6,887 nt of DNA, taken from the NCBI GenBank assembly GCA_038222915.1, contig JBBRHH010000340.1, positions 1 to 6,887 on the forward strand. The letters are read 5' to 3'. The position numbers and the translations under genes were made by a program. A model generated the notes under the pieces. The model ran no database searches, was not told where the DNA came from, and saw only the letters and a list, made by a program, of their open reading frames with translations. Origin of the DNA: JBBRHH01 sp038222915. GTDB lineage: Bacteria > Planctomycetota > Phycisphaerae > Tepidisphaerales > Tepidisphaeraceae. Below, piece after piece: positions 5,351 to 6,887 of the stretch (positions within the stretch are counted from its first letter, which is position 1; every line of letters begins with the position of its first letter).

Positions 5351-5567
5351 AAAACATCCTGTAACAGCCCCCAGCGATCTGCTGCGGCAGCCACGAGTTG
5401 CCACACTATGTAGCTCAATCGACCGAAGCGGGGAAAAAATTTCATATTTTCTTGGGAATATTGATCGAATTCCCGTAACGCGGCCATCGGTGTGTTGTAG
5501 CGGGGACGAAATGTCGCGTTGCGGCTCGGGTATTTCGCAACTGGACGGTGTTCCCTAGAATCGGGCG
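5351..5567. promoter_or_regulatory. Divergent region, pentapeptide gene / purL
   Basis: These 217 bases separate two divergent genes and must hold their promoters. The middle (5441-5474) is AT-rich against a GC-rich background. I find no -35/-10 pair good enough to assign, no clear ribosome binding site before purL, and no recognisable purine riboswitch. An inverted repeat within it is listed separately. Confidence 0.4.
5454..5474. repeat. Inverted repeat GGGAAT / ATTCCC
   Basis: Perfect 6-base arms at 5454-5459 and 5469-5474 flank a 9-base spacer, in the AT-rich centre of the divergent region. The position fits an operator for either gene. No match to a named regulator's consensus is claimed. 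Confidence 0.3.
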
Positions 5568-6887
5568 ATGATCTACCGGATTGATGTACGAGGTCGCTCA
5601 AAAACGCCAAACGGGGGCACCGAGCCCGCGCCAGATGCAATTGGAACGCAAATTCGCGAGATGGGGATTGACGCCGGGTCGGTGACGTCGGAGCGGGTCT
5701 TCCTGATCGATTCGAAAATGGACGCTGTCTCTGTTTTACGGGTGGCCAAGGAACTGCTGGCTGATCCGGTCACGGAAGAGGCTCAATTGACCCAGCAGGT
5801 TCGCCCGGATTCGGGCCGGAGCCGCATTGAAGTCCACCTGAAGCCCGGCGTGATGGACCCCGTTGCCGAGTCGACGGAGATGGCAATTCGCGATATGGGC
5901 TTGCCGGTCCGCGAAGTGCGCACGGGGCGGGCGTATATTCTCGACCGCCTATTACCAACCGAGGTGCTGCAACGGATCGCAGCGCGGGTGCTGGCGAACG
6001 GGGTGATTGAGTCAGTCCATTTCGAGCAATTCCTGCCGGTACAGTTTCAGGCCGGCAGCCAGCATGAATTCCGCCTGCGCCACGTTGCGCTCCGCGGCCT
6101 GAGCGATGGCGAACTGTCGACGTTGAGTCGGACGGGTCACCTCTTTCTCTCGCTGGCCGAGATGAAGGCGGTTCAAAGGTATTTTGAAGACAAGGGGCGG
6201 GAGCCAACGGACATCGAACTCGAGACGCTCGCACAGACCTGGAGCGAGCATTGCGTTCACAAGACGCTGAAAAGCGCTGTTGAGGTCGAGGTCCGCGATC
6301 CGGACGGCAAGGTGGTCGGAAGCCGGCGGTACAAGAACCTCATCAAGGAAACGATCTTCGACAGCACAATGCAGTTGATGGCCAGAGAGAAGCAGGGGGA
6401 TGCGTTCTGCCTGTCGGTGTTTGCGGACAATGCCGGCGTCATTGCGTTCGATGACGTCGACGCGGTGTGTTTCAAGGTGGAGACGCACAATCATCCCAGC
6501 GCCATTGAGCCGTATGGTGGGAGTGCAACCGGAATTGGCGGCGTGATCCGCGATATTCTTGGAACGGGTCTGGGGGCCAAACCGGTGGCGAATTCCGACG
6601 TTTTCTGCGTGGCCATGCCTGACGCCGGCGCGTTGCCCAAAGGAATTATCCACCCGAAGCGCGTGCTACAGCAAGTCGTGGCCGGCGTGCGCGATTACGG
6701 GAACCGCATGGGCATTCCGACCGTGAACGGGGCCGTCTATTTCGATGACCGCTACCTCGGAAATCCACTCTTGTTTTGCGGCTGCGTTGCCCACATCCCG
6801 CGCGACAAGATCTTCAAGGAATCGCGGCGCGGGGACGCAATCGTCGTGATAGGCGGCCGGACCGGCCCCGATGTCATTCATGGCGCG
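5568..6887 (+). CDS. purL: Phosphoribosylformylglycinamidine synthase with N-terminal PurS-like repeats (partial, 3' end outside window)
   Basis: The enzyme converts FGAR, ATP and glutamine (or ammonia) to FGAM in de novo purine synthesis. The first 440 residues are present and the frame is open to the window end. Residues 1-74 and 85-155 look like two PurS-type units. The second has the classic VHLKPGVMDP (89-98) and a VREVRTGR stretch (114-121). The synthase part begins at about 180: WSEHCVHKT (225-233) holds the expected catalytic His228, ETHNHPSAIEPYGGSATGIGG (305-325) is the diagnostic nucleotide/substrate loop, and GIPTVNGAVYFDDRYLGNP (382-400) and DVIHGA follow. The second half, and any glutaminase domain, lie outside the window. 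In many bacteria PurS is a separate gene product; here it is fused. The start at 5568 is the first in-frame ATG that gives a complete PurS-like unit. It lacks a clear ribosome binding site. Confidence 0.93.
   Translation, partial: MIYRIDVRGRSKTPNGGTEPAPDAIGTQIREMGIDAGSVTSERVFLIDSKMDAVSVLRVAKELLADPVTEEAQLTQQVRPDSGRSRIEVHLKPGVMDPVAESTEMAIRDMGLPVREVRTGRAYILDRLLPTEVLQRIAARVLANGVIESVHFEQFLPVQFQAGSQHEFRLRHVALRGLSDGELSTLSRTGHLFLSLAEMKAVQRYFEDKGREPTDIELETLAQTWSEHCVHKTLKSAVEVEVRDPDGKVVGSRRYKNLIKETIFDSTMQLMAREKQGDAFCLSVFADNAGVIAFDDVDAVCFKVETHNHPSAIEPYGGSATGIGGVIRDILGTGLGAKPVANSDVFCVAMPDAGALPKGIIHPKRVLQQVVAGVRDYGNRMGIPTVNGAVYFDDRYLGNPLLFCGCVAHIPRDKIFKESRRGDAIVVIGGRTGPDVIHGA

Noticed and set aside
5314..5487. 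Possible small minus-strand protein starting at 5487 and overlapping the pentapeptide start
   Set aside because: It has no ribosome binding site and overlaps the well-supported start of the pentapeptide gene in another frame. It has an amphipathic stretch, but no independent support.
1..6887. CRISPR arrays, tRNA/rRNA genes, insertion sequences, att sites
   Set aside because: I looked for direct repeats with regular spacing, TΨC-type motifs, terminal inverted repeats and transposase motifs, and found none.

Overview
The window looks like chromosomal DNA from a GC-rich, Gram-negative-type bacterium. The lineage is probably near Planctomycetota (perhaps Phycisphaerae), but this rests on gene style alone. 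The clues are an LPS-type heptosyltransferase, a PurL whose N-terminus carries two PurS-like units, and a zinc-ribbon plus FHA-like protein. No rRNA or other phylogenetic marker is present to settle it.

Layout, left half (1-3579): mostly core genes. A short zinc-ribbon protein with a damaged-looking FHA-like domain (97-486, +) is followed by peptide chain release factor 1 (prfA, 518-1630, +). Convergent with prfA, and separated by only 5 bases, is a crotonase-family enoyl-CoA hydratase (1636-2400, -). Divergent from that, across an 81-base gap, is a family-9 glycosyltransferase of the ADP-heptose:LPS heptosyltransferase II type (waaF, 2482-3579, +).

Layout, middle (3580-5567): the accessory part. 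A 430-base gene-free stretch with several inverted repeats leads to an unrecognised 101-residue protein with a strong ribosome binding site (4010-4315, +). Facing it are two minus-strand genes: a 62-residue ribbon-helix-helix DNA-binding protein (4412-4600) and a 217-residue pentapeptide-repeat protein (4697-5350). The ribbon-helix-helix gene has an inverted repeat just upstream that overlaps a plausible -10 box, a good candidate for autoregulation. A 9-bp hairpin lies between the convergent 101-residue gene and the regulator gene.

Layout, right end (5568-6887): divergent from the pentapeptide gene is the first 440 codons of purL (phosphoribosylformylglycinamidine synthase, de novo purine synthesis), cut by the window edge.

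The genes do not form one pathway. Translation termination, acyl-CoA metabolism, outer-membrane LPS core assembly and purine synthesis sit side by side in mostly single-gene transcription units. I see no transposase, CRISPR array, tRNA or rRNA gene. No new multi-gene system is demonstrated. The parts most worth a second look are the regulator with its operator, the broken FHA gene, the glycine-rich insertion in RF1, and the unknown gene with its long structured leader.
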